Shown here: positions 1-8,394 of the stretch, one piece after another
How positions within the stretch are numbered: the first letter of the stretch is position 1
Layout: every line of letters begins with the position of its first letter
Origin: JBDRHL01 sp043816955
GTDB taxonomy: Bacteria > Planctomycetota > Phycisphaerae > Sedimentisphaerales > CAYZTY01
Direction of reading: 5' to 3'
Length of the DNA: 29,162 nucleotides
Assembly (NCBI GenBank): GCA_043816955.1
Contig: JBDRHL010000038.1
Location: forward strand, 1-29,162
Translations under genes and position numbers: made by a program
Notes under the pieces: generated by a model
The model's database searches: none
Seen by the model: only the letters and a program-made list of their open reading frames with translations
What the model was told of the DNA's origin: nothing

Positions 1-17
1 TGAAAGCAGGTAAAATT

Positions 18-140
18 ATGACGAAGCGAAAATTTGGAACTTTTTTAGGCCGCTACCGGCTGGCAGGAATTTACTGCACCGAAAAAATCAGCCCGCCCAA
101 CATTCAACAAACAAACCGTGTTCGCTTGTTTAAGGACTAG
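18..140 (+). CDS. possible 40-residue upstream ORF before miaB
   Basis: An ATG at 18 opens a 40-codon frame that ends in TAG at 138-140, seven bases before the miaB start. The predicted peptide is basic (starts MTKRKFGTFLGRYRL) and matches nothing I recognise. An AGG at 8-10 could serve as a weak ribosome site. Its last codons contain the AAGGA that serves as miaB ribosome binding site, so it could be translationally coupled to miaB. It may equally be chance; the left edge of the window hides its context. Confidence 0.2.
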   Translation: MTKRKFGTFLGRYRLAGIYCTEKISPPNIQQTNRVRLFKD

Positions 141-147
141 ATGTTTT

Positions 148-1539
148 ATGGCTCCGCTGAACGTACATATCAAAAGCTTCGGCTGTCAGATGAATAAGCT
201 CGATACAGCCCTGGTTGCTTCTGCGCTCAAAGACAAAGGCTTCACACTTACCGACGATCCCAAAGATGCCGACGTCGTGCTCATAAACACCTGCTCAGTC
301 CGCAAACATGCCGAAGATCGCGTTACATCCCACCTTGGCCATCTCAAACATCTCAAGGAAACCCGGCCCGAAATAATCGTCGCCGTAATCGGCTGCATGG
401 CTCAGCGACAGGGGGCTGCCCTCCTTAACCACAAAGCTGTCGACATCGTCTGCGGACCTGCCCAGATACCGCAGATACCGCAGCTCATCGAAGATGCCCT
501 CCGCACAAAAACAGCAAAAATCGCTGTAACACCCCATATCCGCGAAAAATCCTCCCAACAGCAGATCGATGCGTTGGAAAATTTCGAATCCGTTTACGAC
601 ACCGACGACAAACAACTGCCCGCCCAGGCCTTCGTCCGCGTAATGCGAGGCTGCAATAATTTCTGCTCATACTGCATCGTCCCCTATGTCCGAGGCCCGG
701 AAATCTCCCGCTCACCCGGAGTTATCATCGATCAGATACGAACCCTTGCAGGCAACGGCATAAAACAGATCACTCTGCTCGGACAAACCGTCAACTCATA
801 CCACTATAGCGCAGGCGACAAAAACTACTGCCTTGCGGACATCCTTGAAATGGCATCCCGAATCAACGGCATTGAGTGGATACGATTTATAACCAGCTAC
901 CCGGCTGAGCGTTTTTTCGAACCCATCTGCTGTGCTATGGCAAGACTGCCCAAGGTCTGCAGGTATCTCCACTTGCCCGCCCAGTCAGGCTCCGACAGAA
1001 TCTTAAAAGCAATGAACCGAAGATACACCGCTTCACAATATCTCAATCTGCTCGACAAGGCACGTTCCATCGTGCCCGGCATAGCGATTTCCAGCGATTT
1101 CATCGTTGGTTTTCCTTCCGAGACAGAGCATGATTTCCGCGCAACAGCAGAACTCGTCGAAAAGGCTCGATTAAAAAACAGCTTCATATTCAAATACTCC
1201 CCCAGGCCGGGCACCGCAGCAACAGACCTGCCCGACGATGTCCCGATGGAAATAAAGAAAAAACGAAATACCCAATTGCTCGATATCCAGAACGAAATAA
1301 GCGACACAGACAACAAACGCTTCATCGGCTCCGCTGTCCGCGTACTCGTCGAAGGCCCCGGCAAAAAACCGCATCTCAATGCTGCTGAAAACGCCGATCT
1401 GCCCCAGCTCATCGCACGGACCGCCGAAGATTACATTGTCGTATTCAACGGACCAGCCGATCTTGCCGGCAGTTTCTGCAGTGTGAATATTATCAAAACC
1501 TCGCCTTTGACCCTCTTCGGTGAACTCGCCCCCCGCTAA
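148..1539 (+). CDS. miaB: tRNA-2-methylthio-N6-dimethylallyladenosine synthase MiaB
   Basis: Radical SAM methylthiotransferase that converts i6A37 to ms2i6A37 in tRNAs reading UNN codons, acting in the cytoplasm. Read from ATG 148 the protein has 463 residues, normal for the family. The N-terminal methylthiotransferase domain carries the three auxiliary-cluster cysteines C13 (FGCQMNK), C49 (NTCSVRKHA) and C83 (GCMAQ). The radical SAM motif CNNFCSYC gives C169, C173 and C176, followed by the MiaB-type YVRGPEISR. A TRAM-like RNA-binding region lies at the C-terminus (about 395-463). ATG 148 is chosen over the in-frame GTG at 118 because AAGGA lies at 132-136 and the conserved domain starts just after it. 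No operon partner is visible; the next genes converge on it. Confidence 0.96.
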   Translation: MAPLNVHIKSFGCQMNKLDTALVASALKDKGFTLTDDPKDADVVLINTCSVRKHAEDRVTSHLGHLKHLKETRPEIIVAVIGCMAQRQGAALLNHKAVDIVCGPAQIPQIPQLIEDALRTKTAKIAVTPHIREKSSQQQIDALENFESVYDTDDKQLPAQAFVRVMRGCNNFCSYCIVPYVRGPEISRSPGVIIDQIRTLAGNGIKQITLLGQTVNSYHYSAGDKNYCLADILEMASRINGIEWIRFITSYPAERFFEPICCAMARLPKVCRYLHLPAQSGSDRILKAMNRRYTASQYLNLLDKARSIVPGIAISSDFIVGFPSETEHDFRATAELVEKARLKNSFIFKYSPRPGTAATDLPDDVPMEIKKKRNTQLLDIQNEISDTDNKRFIGSAVRVLVEGPGKKPHLNAAENADLPQLIARTAEDYIVVFNGPADLAGSFCSVNIIKTSPLTLFGELAPR

Positions 1540-1569
1540 ACACCCGCCTGCCACCCAGCAGTTTTTGCT

Positions 1570-1734
1570 TCACCCACGATTGTTACTCGTCTTTTCCTCG
1601 TGCTGTTTATCAATCTTCCTGAATAGTGACCGAACATCGAAAAAACCTCCGATAGTTACTACCACCGCCAGCACAGCGAAAACAGCTAGTCCGATTATCA
1701 ATAAGACAGTCCAGACTACGATCCAGAAAACCAT
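1570..1734 (-). CDS. 54-residue single-pass membrane protein paired with the symporter
   Basis: A short minus-strand frame begins at ATG 1734, two bases after the symporter stop codon, and ends at TGA 1572-1570. A strong ribosome site (AGGAGGG) lies in the last codons of the symporter, at about 1744-1750. The product begins MVFWIVVWTVLLIIGLAV: one hydrophobic helix covers residues 3-30, followed by GGFFDVRSLFRKIDKQHEE, a charged cytoplasmic tail. Small hydrophobic proteins encoded right after SSS or NSS family transporters are known as small accessory subunits, and this one is placed exactly as such a subunit would be. The role is inferred from position and topology, since I cannot match it to a named family. 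Confidence 0.75.
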   Translation of the reverse strand: MVFWIVVWTVLLIIGLAVFAVLAVVVTIGGFFDVRSLFRKIDKQHEEKTSNNRG

Positions 1735-1736
1735 GA

Positions 1737-3275
1737 TCAATTACCCTCCTTTTCACTTCGTCCCATATCATCGGGAAACGCAAATGACCCTGCAATCATA
1801 ACTGCCACCGAAAGCGCCAGCGCCGCCAGGCACACCGTCGCGTGAGAAACAGCCATGCCGATATAAGGCTCTATCAACCTGTTTATCTGCCTCAGAAAAA
1901 CATTCAACCCTAAAATTGATGATATGCCCGATATAAGTGACATCATCGCCCCTGCTCTGCTTGCTTTTTTCCAGTACAGCCCGAATACCAGCAGACTAAA
2001 AGCGCCAACTGCGTAAACAGCCCCCGTTATGGTCATATAGTCCCATAAATCCTCACCAAGCGGATACCACAAACCCCATATCAACAGGAACACGCCTATC
2101 AAAAAGATAAATATCCTCGTCAGCAGAAGCCTGCTCCTGGTGCTGAGTCTTTCTTTCAAAATCGGTGCCGCTACATCCTGCGTCAGCACCGAGCTCCAGC
2201 ACAGCAGATAGCTGTCGTGCGTAGACATAAACGCTGCCAGCATTCCCGCCGTTATCAGTCCAAGCATCCCGACCGGCAGAATTCTGCTGAGCATCACAGG
2301 CATAGCCATCAGGCTCAGATCATTGTCCCTCCCGACAAGGCAGCTTACTTCAGGCCTTGATGAGAAGTAAACAAACGCGCAAATCCCGAGAAAATACGGA
2401 ATCAGAAATCTGATAAGAAAACCAACCGATGACCAGATATAAACACGTTTCACAACTTTTTCACTTTCCGCTGCACACGCCCGCATCACCGCTGTCTGCC
2501 ATATTGCACATGACACAAGACCCATAAAAACCATCCACATGATATACGATGTGCCGAAAGTTTCCCCGAATGGGTCAAATCCTGCCCTGCCCTTCATGGT
2601 TATTATTGTCTCAACAATGTTATTCCAACCCAGCGATCGCACCGCGAACAAACAGCTTAGCAACAAGCCCACGGAAAGAACGACAAACTGTACGTAGTCG
2701 GTAATTACAACCGAAATCATTCCCCCAAGGATCGTATAAAACAGCACTATTGCCAGAAGCACCGTCATAATGACTTTCAGGTGTAACCCTGATGTCATCC
2801 CCGTAACGCCCATCACAAACAGTGAGCCTGCCTTCAGAAACATCCCCATGTTCAGTATACCCGATAACGCCAGTATCAATCCGCCCGCTATGCGGACAGA
2901 TCGCCCGAATCGCTTCTCGTAGAATTCCGGGATCGTCATCACGCCCATGCGCCTCAGCGGAACCACAATAAATCCGCTGAAACCTACCACAAGCGTCACA
3001 ACCGCCGCCGCTAGTGCAATGTGAAAAGCGGCGAAACCAGCCGTATACCCCTTCTGCGATGAGTACATAACCGTAACAAGACCAAGCTCCGTCCCGATCA
3101 TCGTGGCTATTCCGAGATAAGACTTCAAAGCTCGGCCCGCTACGATGTAATCCGCCATATTCGAAACATAACGCCTGACATAAAGTCCGACAAGTACCGT
3201 ACCCAGCATGTATGCAATGATGATCCCCCAGTCAATATAAGAAAAGCTTCCCTGCAACCCTGTTTCTGCCGGCAT
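1737..3275 (-). CDS. sodium:solute symporter (SSS family)
   Basis: A 512-residue inner-membrane protein with about 13 hydrophobic segments, the usual size for sodium:solute symporters. Early segments read DWGIIIAYMLGTVLVGLYVRR and the region DYIVAGRALKSYLGIATMIGTELG matches the conserved TM1-TM2 zone of the family. MTIPEFYEKRFG near residue 115 is the characteristic intracellular motif (xxxPEFxxxRFG). Substrate cannot be told from sequence; sugars, acids, proline and pantothenate are all possible. AGGAG lies a few bases before ATG 3275, and a good promoter sits at 3308-3336, so it can be transcribed apart from the upstream kinase. A 54-residue membrane protein follows immediately and is probably cotranslated. 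Confidence 0.93.
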   Translation of the reverse strand: MPAETGLQGSFSYIDWGIIIAYMLGTVLVGLYVRRYVSNMADYIVAGRALKSYLGIATMIGTELGLVTVMYSSQKGYTAGFAAFHIALAAAVVTLVVGFSGFIVVPLRRMGVMTIPEFYEKRFGRSVRIAGGLILALSGILNMGMFLKAGSLFVMGVTGMTSGLHLKVIMTVLLAIVLFYTILGGMISVVITDYVQFVVLSVGLLLSCLFAVRSLGWNNIVETIITMKGRAGFDPFGETFGTSYIMWMVFMGLVSCAIWQTAVMRACAAESEKVVKRVYIWSSVGFLIRFLIPYFLGICAFVYFSSRPEVSCLVGRDNDLSLMAMPVMLSRILPVGMLGLITAGMLAAFMSTHDSYLLCWSSVLTQDVAAPILKERLSTRSRLLLTRIFIFLIGVFLLIWGLWYPLGEDLWDYMTITGAVYAVGAFSLLVFGLYWKKASRAGAMMSLISGISSILGLNVFLRQINRLIEPYIGMAVSHATVCLAALALSVAVMIAGSFAFPDDMGRSEKEGN

Positions 3276-3307
3276 AACTCAGCTCCTGATCGCTCTTTCC
3301 GGCAGAA

Positions 3308-3336
3308 AGTATAGACAAATACCCGCCCCGTGTAAA
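3308..3336 (-). promoter_or_regulatory. sigma70-type promoter for the symporter
   Basis: On the minus strand TTTACA (3336-3331) and TATACT (3313-3308) are separated by exactly 17 bases. Transcription would start near 3301, giving a leader of about 26 bases before ATG 3275 with AGGAG as the ribosome site. It separates the symporter from the histidine kinase gene, which ends at 3362. Confidence 0.65.
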
Positions 3337-3361
3337 TAAATAAAAACCGCTTTGATGATTC

Positions 3362-4603
3362 TCAGCTGTTCTGTGGCATAGACGTGGGAAGTGTTACAAC
3401 AAATGTGGTTCCTTTGCCCACTTCCGACTTAATGTCTATCGTTCCCTTATGCTGGTCGATAATATGCTTTGCAATTGCCATACCAAGGCCCGTTCCGAAT
3501 TTGTTCTTCGTGGACTCATACGGTTCGAAAATCTTCTTCTTTATTTCGTCCGTCATGCCCGGCCCGTTGTCACTGACCGACAGTTCAATCGTCTCAGCCT
3601 CAGGATGAAATTTGGTCTCAATGTTTACAATTCCGTGTTGTTCATCAACGATGTCGATCGCGTTCAGAATAAGATTCAGGGCCATTTCGTGAATCCGTTC
3701 ACCGTCGAGTTCGACATTTTCAATCCGCTGATCGATTCGTATGTGTAGTTGAACCTTTTTCTGCTTCAGTTGTGCCTGTAATGATTCAATAGCGCCTTGA
3801 ATTATACTGTTAAAATTGCAGGCACCGTATTCGAGCCTTCTTTCTTTGCTGAAATCCAGCATATCAAGCGTGAACTTCTTGATGCGATCAAGGTTTGGCA
3901 TCAGGATCTGCCAGCTTCGCTTGACCCGATGAATCTGATTCGTTCTAAGTCCGAAGTCCATCACTTCAGCCGCACCACTGATAAGCTGCAGCACGTTCTT
4001 GACTGAATGAGAAATTTGCTGAACTGCACGCCCAGCCGCAATCAGCCTTTGTGTCTGAGAGTTTAGACAGCCTGCATTGTCTGCACCAACCGCCATCTGA
4101 AGGTACAATCCTGTAAACTCAAGCAGTTCCAGCTCTGCCGAATTCCAATCGCAATCCATGTCCCCCGTGTCCGCATAAAGTAGCCCTGATAATTTTTGTC
4201 TGTTTCTTATCGGAACACATATCGCTGTTTTAATATTGAACCGCTGGAATGCCGGGTCTCCGGAAAACAGGGGGTTATTCATCGCATCTGTAACCAGCAC
4301 GGATTCGCTTGTCTCCATTACCTTGTCCATAAGTGCACCACTTGCAGTTATCGGCTCTTCTGCCGATCCTGTCCTGCATTGTGCCGCTGCGGTCGTCATC
4401 TGCCCGCTCAAATCTCTCAACATTATATAGAAGTGATCGGAGTTAATCTCCTTGGCAATCGCACGCACGGTTATTCGCAGCAGCTCTTCCTGATTCTCAC
4501 AGGTCAGACTCATCGCCCCGAGATTGTACAGCAGACGCAGTTTCATATCTGCGGATGAATCGGCCTTCACTCTCGCAGATGTGCTGGCATCAATATCACT
4601 CAT
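3362..4603 (-). CDS. soluble GAF-domain sensor histidine kinase
   Basis: A 413-residue cytoplasmic kinase with no membrane segment. A GAF domain occupies about residues 24-175. The dimerisation/phosphotransfer helix carries the H-box ISHSVKNVLQ with H199. The ATP-binding domain shows the N-box (LNLILNAID, N310-N314), G1 DNGPGM (345-350), F-box IFEPYESTKN and G2 FGTGLGMAIAKH (369-380). The H-box SHSVKN is of the kind seen in NtrB-like and other GAF-linked kinases. No response regulator is adjacent, so it is an orphan in this window. It precedes the symporter in the same direction, which may mean a shared physiological signal, although the symporter has its own promoter. Confidence 0.92.
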   Translation of the reverse strand: MSDIDASTSARVKADSSADMKLRLLYNLGAMSLTCENQEELLRITVRAIAKEINSDHFYIMLRDLSGQMTTAAAQCRTGSAEEPITASGALMDKVMETSESVLVTDAMNNPLFSGDPAFQRFNIKTAICVPIRNRQKLSGLLYADTGDMDCDWNSAELELLEFTGLYLQMAVGADNAGCLNSQTQRLIAAGRAVQQISHSVKNVLQLISGAAEVMDFGLRTNQIHRVKRSWQILMPNLDRIKKFTLDMLDFSKERRLEYGACNFNSIIQGAIESLQAQLKQKKVQLHIRIDQRIENVELDGERIHEMALNLILNAIDIVDEQHGIVNIETKFHPEAETIELSVSDNGPGMTDEIKKKIFEPYESTKNKFGTGLGMAIAKHIIDQHKGTIDIKSEVGKGTTFVVTLPTSMPQNS

Positions 4604-4868
4604 AACAAATTCCTGTGGTTAATATCTGCCCTGAAAAATTCGTATATAATGCCTATCGAATATTTAGCTCGATGACTTAACATTATTTGGCATGTATCGC
4701 TGATCCTTTTTTGTCACAGTCTAACATGCGTAGGTGTTATCGGTCTTTTCGCCTTCTTGTACCTTATCAATGGGCCTTTTTCTCTTTAAGTGCTTTTGTT
4801 GGTGTGTCGATAATTCAGTTGTGCTGATGTCCGGGAACACAGTGTAAGTCTATTTTGCGAGGATAGCT
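4604..4868. promoter_or_regulatory. divergent control region between kinase and pilus operon
   Basis: This 265-base gap separates the minus-strand kinase from the plus-strand ATPase. For the pilus operon, TTGTCA (4711-4716) and TGTTAT (4735-4740) form a possible sigma70 promoter with an 18-base spacer. That would leave a leader of about 120 bases before ATG 4869. A sigma54 site was looked for around TTGGCATG (4687-4694), but the GG and GC elements are not spaced correctly. I see no riboswitch. The ribosome site of the ATPase is GAGGA at 4859-4863. Confidence 0.4.
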
Positions 4869-6566
4869 ATGTATAATCAGGATGAAATTGTTTCATTTCT
4901 CTGCAATCAAAAGATTGTGGATGAGTCGGAAATTAAAACAGCTCTTGATGAGTGTGCCGGAAATGACGAGGACCTGATCAGCGTCTTAAAAAAGAAGCAG
5001 TTGATTGCGCAGGAAGATATTCTCAAAGTAACCGCATTCACTCACAAGATAGAGTTTATTACCCTTTCGCCGGATATGGTTGATCCCATCGCTGCACATA
5101 TCCTGCCCTATGACATTGTAAGTCGGCACAACATTATTCCCGTGCGCCTCGAGGACAATAAGCTTTTTGTCGCGATGGATTCTCCACTGGATCTCGCAAT
5201 ACGGGATCAGGTCGAAACAAAAACCGGATATAAGGTGGTCCCTCTCGCCGCGACCGAAGATGCAATACGCCAGGCTATAATGTATTACTTCAATGTGCAG
5301 AACATCACTAAGCAGGACATAGTGTCCATGAGACTCAAGCAGCCTGCCGGCAAAAAAATACAAAACGAGCAGGCACAGCCCAAGTCCGAAAAGGTAACTA
5401 ACGCTCCTGTATCCCGCCTTGTCCAGTCAGTTATTAACGGAGCTATAGATGCCCGCGCAAGTGATATTCATATCGAGCCGCAGGAGCCCGATCTTAGGGT
5501 GCGATACCGCATAGATGGAATCCTGCGAGATGCGCTCGATATCCCCTCCTCGGTGCAGTTGGAAGTTATATCTCATATTAAAATTCTTGCTGAAATGGAT
5601 ATCTCCGAAAAGCGGGTACCCCAGGATGGCCATATGGCCATACACCTTAACGGGAAAGATTACGACCTTCGTATCTCTTCGCTTCCGGCTGTCGGGGGCG
5701 AAAAAATCGTTATTCGAATTCTGGACAAAAATTCCAAAAAGTGGGAGCTTGATGAAATCGTATCCTCCGAAGACGACAATAAAAAATTTCGAGCACTTGC
5801 CTCAAATCCGCATGGAATGATTCTCCTCACAGGCCCCACAGGCAGCGGCAAAACCACTACACTTTATGCCCTTTTACAATTACTGAATACACCCGAAAAA
5901 AACATTGTTACCGTCGAAGACCCCGTTGAATATCGGCTCTCAGGAATAACACAGGTCCAGGTCAAGCCTGTGGCGGGTATGACATTTGCCAAAGGACTGC
6001 GGAGTATTCTGAGACAGGACCCCGATATTATTCTAATCGGCGAAATCCGTGACCTGGAAACCGCCGAAATTGCCGTCAGTGCCGCTTTGACCGGGCACCT
6101 TGTTTTAAGCACTCTTCATACAAATGACGCCGCCGGCGCCGTCTCGAGGTTGATCAATATTGGTGTTCCGCCATTTCTTGTAGCCTCTTCGCTTCTAGGT
6201 TCTGTATCACAAAGGCTTGTAAGACGCCTCTGTCCCAAATGCAAAGAATCCTATTATCCTGATGAGGACGAGCTTAAGCTCGTTTTCAAAGACCCTGAAA
6301 AATATAAAGGCATGACGATGTATCGGGGCAAAAAATGCAACAGTTGCTACCAGACTGGTTACCATGGCCGCGACGCAATCTATGAGATTCTCGTTGTCTC
6401 TCCCCAGATTCAGCGAATGATAGCAACACAGACAGATGATAACACTATCAAAGAACAGGCCTGTAAGGAAGGATTGAAAAACCTCTACACTAGTGCCGTA
6501 GAAAAACTTGAGCAGGGAATCACTACTATTCAGGAGCTGTTTCGTGTGGTTGACGTAAGGGAATAA
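4869..6566 (+). CDS. gspE: GspE/PilB-type pilus or secretion assembly ATPase
   Basis: Cytoplasmic hexameric ATPase that powers pilin or pseudopilin polymerisation. The 565 residues match the usual length. An MshEN/GSPII_E_N domain fills about residues 1-150. The catalytic core shows the Walker A GPTGSGKTT (about 322-330), an Asp box (ITVEDPVEYRL-like region near 350), Walker B ILIGEIRD near 390 and the His box HLVLSTLHTND. A tetra-cysteine zinc motif (C455, C458, C490, C493) is intact; it is typical of GspE/PilB and absent from PilT retraction ATPases. First gene of the plus-strand operon, followed after two bases by the platform protein. GspE and PilB cannot be separated by motif alone. Confidence 0.95.
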   Translation: MYNQDEIVSFLCNQKIVDESEIKTALDECAGNDEDLISVLKKKQLIAQEDILKVTAFTHKIEFITLSPDMVDPIAAHILPYDIVSRHNIIPVRLEDNKLFVAMDSPLDLAIRDQVETKTGYKVVPLAATEDAIRQAIMYYFNVQNITKQDIVSMRLKQPAGKKIQNEQAQPKSEKVTNAPVSRLVQSVINGAIDARASDIHIEPQEPDLRVRYRIDGILRDALDIPSSVQLEVISHIKILAEMDISEKRVPQDGHMAIHLNGKDYDLRISSLPAVGGEKIVIRILDKNSKKWELDEIVSSEDDNKKFRALASNPHGMILLTGPTGSGKTTTLYALLQLLNTPEKNIVTVEDPVEYRLSGITQVQVKPVAGMTFAKGLRSILRQDPDIILIGEIRDLETAEIAVSAALTGHLVLSTLHTNDAAGAVSRLINIGVPPFLVASSLLGSVSQRLVRRLCPKCKESYYPDEDELKLVFKDPEKYKGMTMYRGKKCNSCYQTGYHGRDAIYEILVVSPQIQRMIATQTDDNTIKEQACKEGLKNLYTSAVEKLEQGITTIQELFRVVDVRE

Positions 6567-6568
6567 TT

Positions 6569-7765
6569 GTGCCCGTATTTGAATATACAGCCCAGGATGA
6601 AGCAGGAAATCTGTTTGCCGGTACCTACAATGATATCGACAGTACCGCCATACTCAGAGATGAGCTCACAAAAATGGGCTACACTCTCGTCAAGGCGCGA
6701 CGGAAAAAACAAAATAAAAACAGCAGAAGAAAGGTGCACAGAGCCGAAGTTGTCACTTTTGCATATAAATTCGCCGGAATGTGCGCAGCAGGCCTTTCAA
6801 TTATGCGATGCCTTGAAGCACTTGAAGAGCAGGCCGAAAACCCGGCTTTCAAAAATGTTATCACGGATATAAAACAGCAGATCGAAACAGGGGCAAGCCT
6901 TAAAAATGCCTTTGGTAAGTATAGGGCTATCTTCTCCGACTTTTTTGTCGGGATGCTTGAAGCCGGTGAATCCGGAGGAAAACTCGCATATGCACTTGAT
7001 ATGGCCGCTGCTTACCTCGAAAAACAGCAGAATCTCAAGCGAAAAGTCAAATCCGCTTTTGCCTATCCGATCGTTGTCTCGGTTATGTGTTTTCTGATCG
7101 TTACATACCTCGTAATTTGTGTAGTGCCCGTCTTCTCCAAAATCTATGCGCAACTCGGCGTTGCACTGCCTGGACCGACACAGGCATTGATTAACATCAG
7201 TATTATTGCAAAACGATGGTGGTGGCTGATCCTTATTCTTCTCGGCGGAGGCATCCCTCTGGCCCTGAAATGCTCAAAAATTCCTGAAGTCAAAGTCAGA
7301 ATCGATTCGTTCAAACTCAAAATGCCCGTTTTCGGACCACTGAATCGAATGGTCGCTGTCTCCCAGTTTTGCAGAACATTTGCCATGCTTTCATCTGCAG
7401 GCGTTACCTTCCTAAACGCTATCGAGGTCGCTAAACAAGTCGTCAACAACTACGTCTTTTCACAGATCGGTGCGGATTTGCAGAAAAATGTCGAAGCAGG
7501 ACTGCCCCTTGCCGAGTCCATGGTGAACCATAGGGTTTTTCCTGCTATGATCGTACAGTTGACCGCCGCAGGTGAAGAAGCAGGAATACTACCTGAGATG
7601 CTTAACAAGGGAATTGACTTTCTGGATAATGATATCGGACGTACCATCGATTCATTGCTTATTAAGCTCGAACCTGCACTGACCTTGATTATGGGAAGTA
7701 TTGTTGGTTTTATCCTCATGGGCGTCTATCTGCCAATGTTCGATTATATGAGTCACCTCAAATAA
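6569..7765 (+). CDS. gspF: GspF/PilC inner-membrane platform protein
   Basis: Polytopic inner-membrane protein that couples the ATPase to pilin assembly; 398 residues, normal for the family. It opens with the diagnostic MPVFEYTAQDEAGN and holds two repeated T2SSF domains (about 70-190 and 270-390) with hydrophobic helices near 168-190, 210-235 and 372-395. The start is GTG 6569, two bases after the ATPase stop; this choice restores the conserved MPVFEY start. Its last 43 codons are duplicated at 8395-8528. A short hairpin (GGACT/AGTCC, about 7784-7798) followed by a T-run (TTCTTTTT) sits between this gene and the first pilin and may reduce or process the transcript there. Confidence 0.95.
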   Translation: MPVFEYTAQDEAGNLFAGTYNDIDSTAILRDELTKMGYTLVKARRKKQNKNSRRKVHRAEVVTFAYKFAGMCAAGLSIMRCLEALEEQAENPAFKNVITDIKQQIETGASLKNAFGKYRAIFSDFFVGMLEAGESGGKLAYALDMAAAYLEKQQNLKRKVKSAFAYPIVVSVMCFLIVTYLVICVVPVFSKIYAQLGVALPGPTQALINISIIAKRWWWLILILLGGGIPLALKCSKIPEVKVRIDSFKLKMPVFGPLNRMVAVSQFCRTFAMLSSAGVTFLNAIEVAKQVVNNYVFSQIGADLQKNVEAGLPLAESMVNHRVFPAMIVQLTAAGEEAGILPEMLNKGIDFLDNDIGRTIDSLLIKLEPALTLIMGSIVGFILMGVYLPMFDYMSHLK

Positions 7766-8190
7766 ATTATCAAAATCTTATAAGGACTGTCAAAGTCCGG
7801 TTCTTTTTGTGTCGATGCCTTAGATATGGTAAATGGCTGTTTGTCAAATTTGGTAGGAAAGGAATAAAAATGACAAAGCTGATTAACAGAAAAGGTTTCA
7901 CTCTGGTGGAATTGCTGATTGTCGTGCTCATACTCGCAGCACTTGCTGCCGTGGCAATCCCCCGCATCACCGCAAGCGCAGATACCGCAAAGAAAAACGC
8001 CTGCGATACAAACGTCGATCTGATTAACACCCAGATTGAAATGTACCGGGCGAACAATAGCTCTGCTCCGGCTACTCTTGCTACTATCACCGGGGACACA
8101 GCATACTTTCCTGATGGGCCGCCGGTATGTCCTTATGGAACCGCTTATGCCCTCGGCGCCAACGGCCACGTGACGCCCCATAATCACTAA
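7632..8190 (+). repeat. tandem duplication, copy 1 (platform-gene 3' end + pilin)
   Basis: This block recurs at 8395-8952 with a constant offset of 763 bases that becomes 762 after small indels just before the pilin start. It spans the final 43 codons of the platform protein, the intergenic hairpin and the whole first pilin. About 100 bases around the platform-gene stop codon and the following hairpin are identical in both copies apart from isolated changes. Confidence 0.93.
7870..8190 (+). CDS. major type IV pilin / pseudopilin, copy 1
   Basis: A 106-residue prepilin with a type III signal: short basic leader MTKLINRKG, cleavage after G9, then FTLVELLIVVLILAALAAVAIP, with the conserved Glu at mature position 5. 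The C-terminal part is a small globular domain with two cysteines (one in KNACDTNVDLIN, one in PPVCPYG) that could form a disulfide, and ends in GHVTPHNH. It resembles the compact GspG/ComGC-like pilins common in planctomycetes. ATG 7870 is chosen because AGGAAAGGA lies just before it and the leader peptide begins there, rather than the in-frame start at 7807. It differs from copy 2 at six of 106 residues. Confidence 0.94.
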   Translation: MTKLINRKGFTLVELLIVVLILAALAAVAIPRITASADTAKKNACDTNVDLINTQIEMYRANNSSAPATLATITGDTAYFPDGPPVCPYGTAYALGANGHVTPHNH

Positions 8191-8239
8191 AATATTGGTC
8201 AGAGTATATCTGTGCACAGAGTCAAAAATACATAAGTTC

Positions 8240-8275
8240 GAAGGACCGCTGCTGTATTCACCGCAGCAGTCCTTC
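8240..8275 (+). terminator. strong hairpin after pilin copy 1
   Basis: GAAGGA and CTGCTG on the left pair with CAGCAG and TCCTTC on the right, with a three-base bulge (ccg) and a nine-base loop. There is no T-run after it, so it is more likely an mRNA 3' stabiliser or processing stop than a classic intrinsic terminator. It lies about 50 bases past the pilin stop, where it could protect an abundant pilin transcript. Copy 2 has no counterpart. Confidence 0.45.
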
Positions 8276-8297
8276 ACCCTGGCATTGAAAAAAGATA

Positions 8298-8362
8298 AGA
8301 GCCTGTAACATAACTGGCTTTACAGCCGACCGCAGTAAAAGTTAAGTTTTGTTACAGGCTCT
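8298..8362. repeat. 65-base palindromic element with 18-base arms
   Basis: The left arm AGAGCCTGTAACATAACT (8298-8315) and the right arm AGTTTTGTTACAGGCTCT (8345-8362) are inverted repeats matching at 17 of 18 positions, around a 29-base centre. The outer 12 bases AGAGCCTGTAAC recur at 28744-28755. This layout fits a miniature transposable element or leftover insertion-sequence ends; a long-loop hairpin is the alternative. No target duplication is clear and no transposase is in the window. Confidence 0.55.
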
Positions 8363-8394
8363 AAATAAACAAAAACCGAAACGCTCATACACTC

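Larger units (their letters stand above)
8191..8394. other. spacer between the duplicated blocks
   Basis: These 204 bases are not part of the duplicated unit and contain no frame worth calling. They hold two separate inverted repeats: a stable hairpin at 8240-8275 and a 65-base palindromic element at 8298-8362. Confidence 0.8.

Noticed and set aside
1520..1801. 93-codon plus-strand frame after miaB
   Set aside because: It overlaps the symporter end and lies opposite a better-supported small membrane protein with a strong ribosome site; its product is low-complexity Ser/Thr/Pro.
4687..4702. Possible sigma54 promoter for the pilus operon
   Set aside because: The GG and GC elements in TTGGCATGTATCGCTG are eight bases apart rather than the required ten.
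7753..8277. 174-codon minus-strand frame over the first pilin, repeated over the second (8605-8949)
   Set aside because: Antisense shadow of the pilin genes; the plus-strand frame has the prepilin signal and ribosome site.
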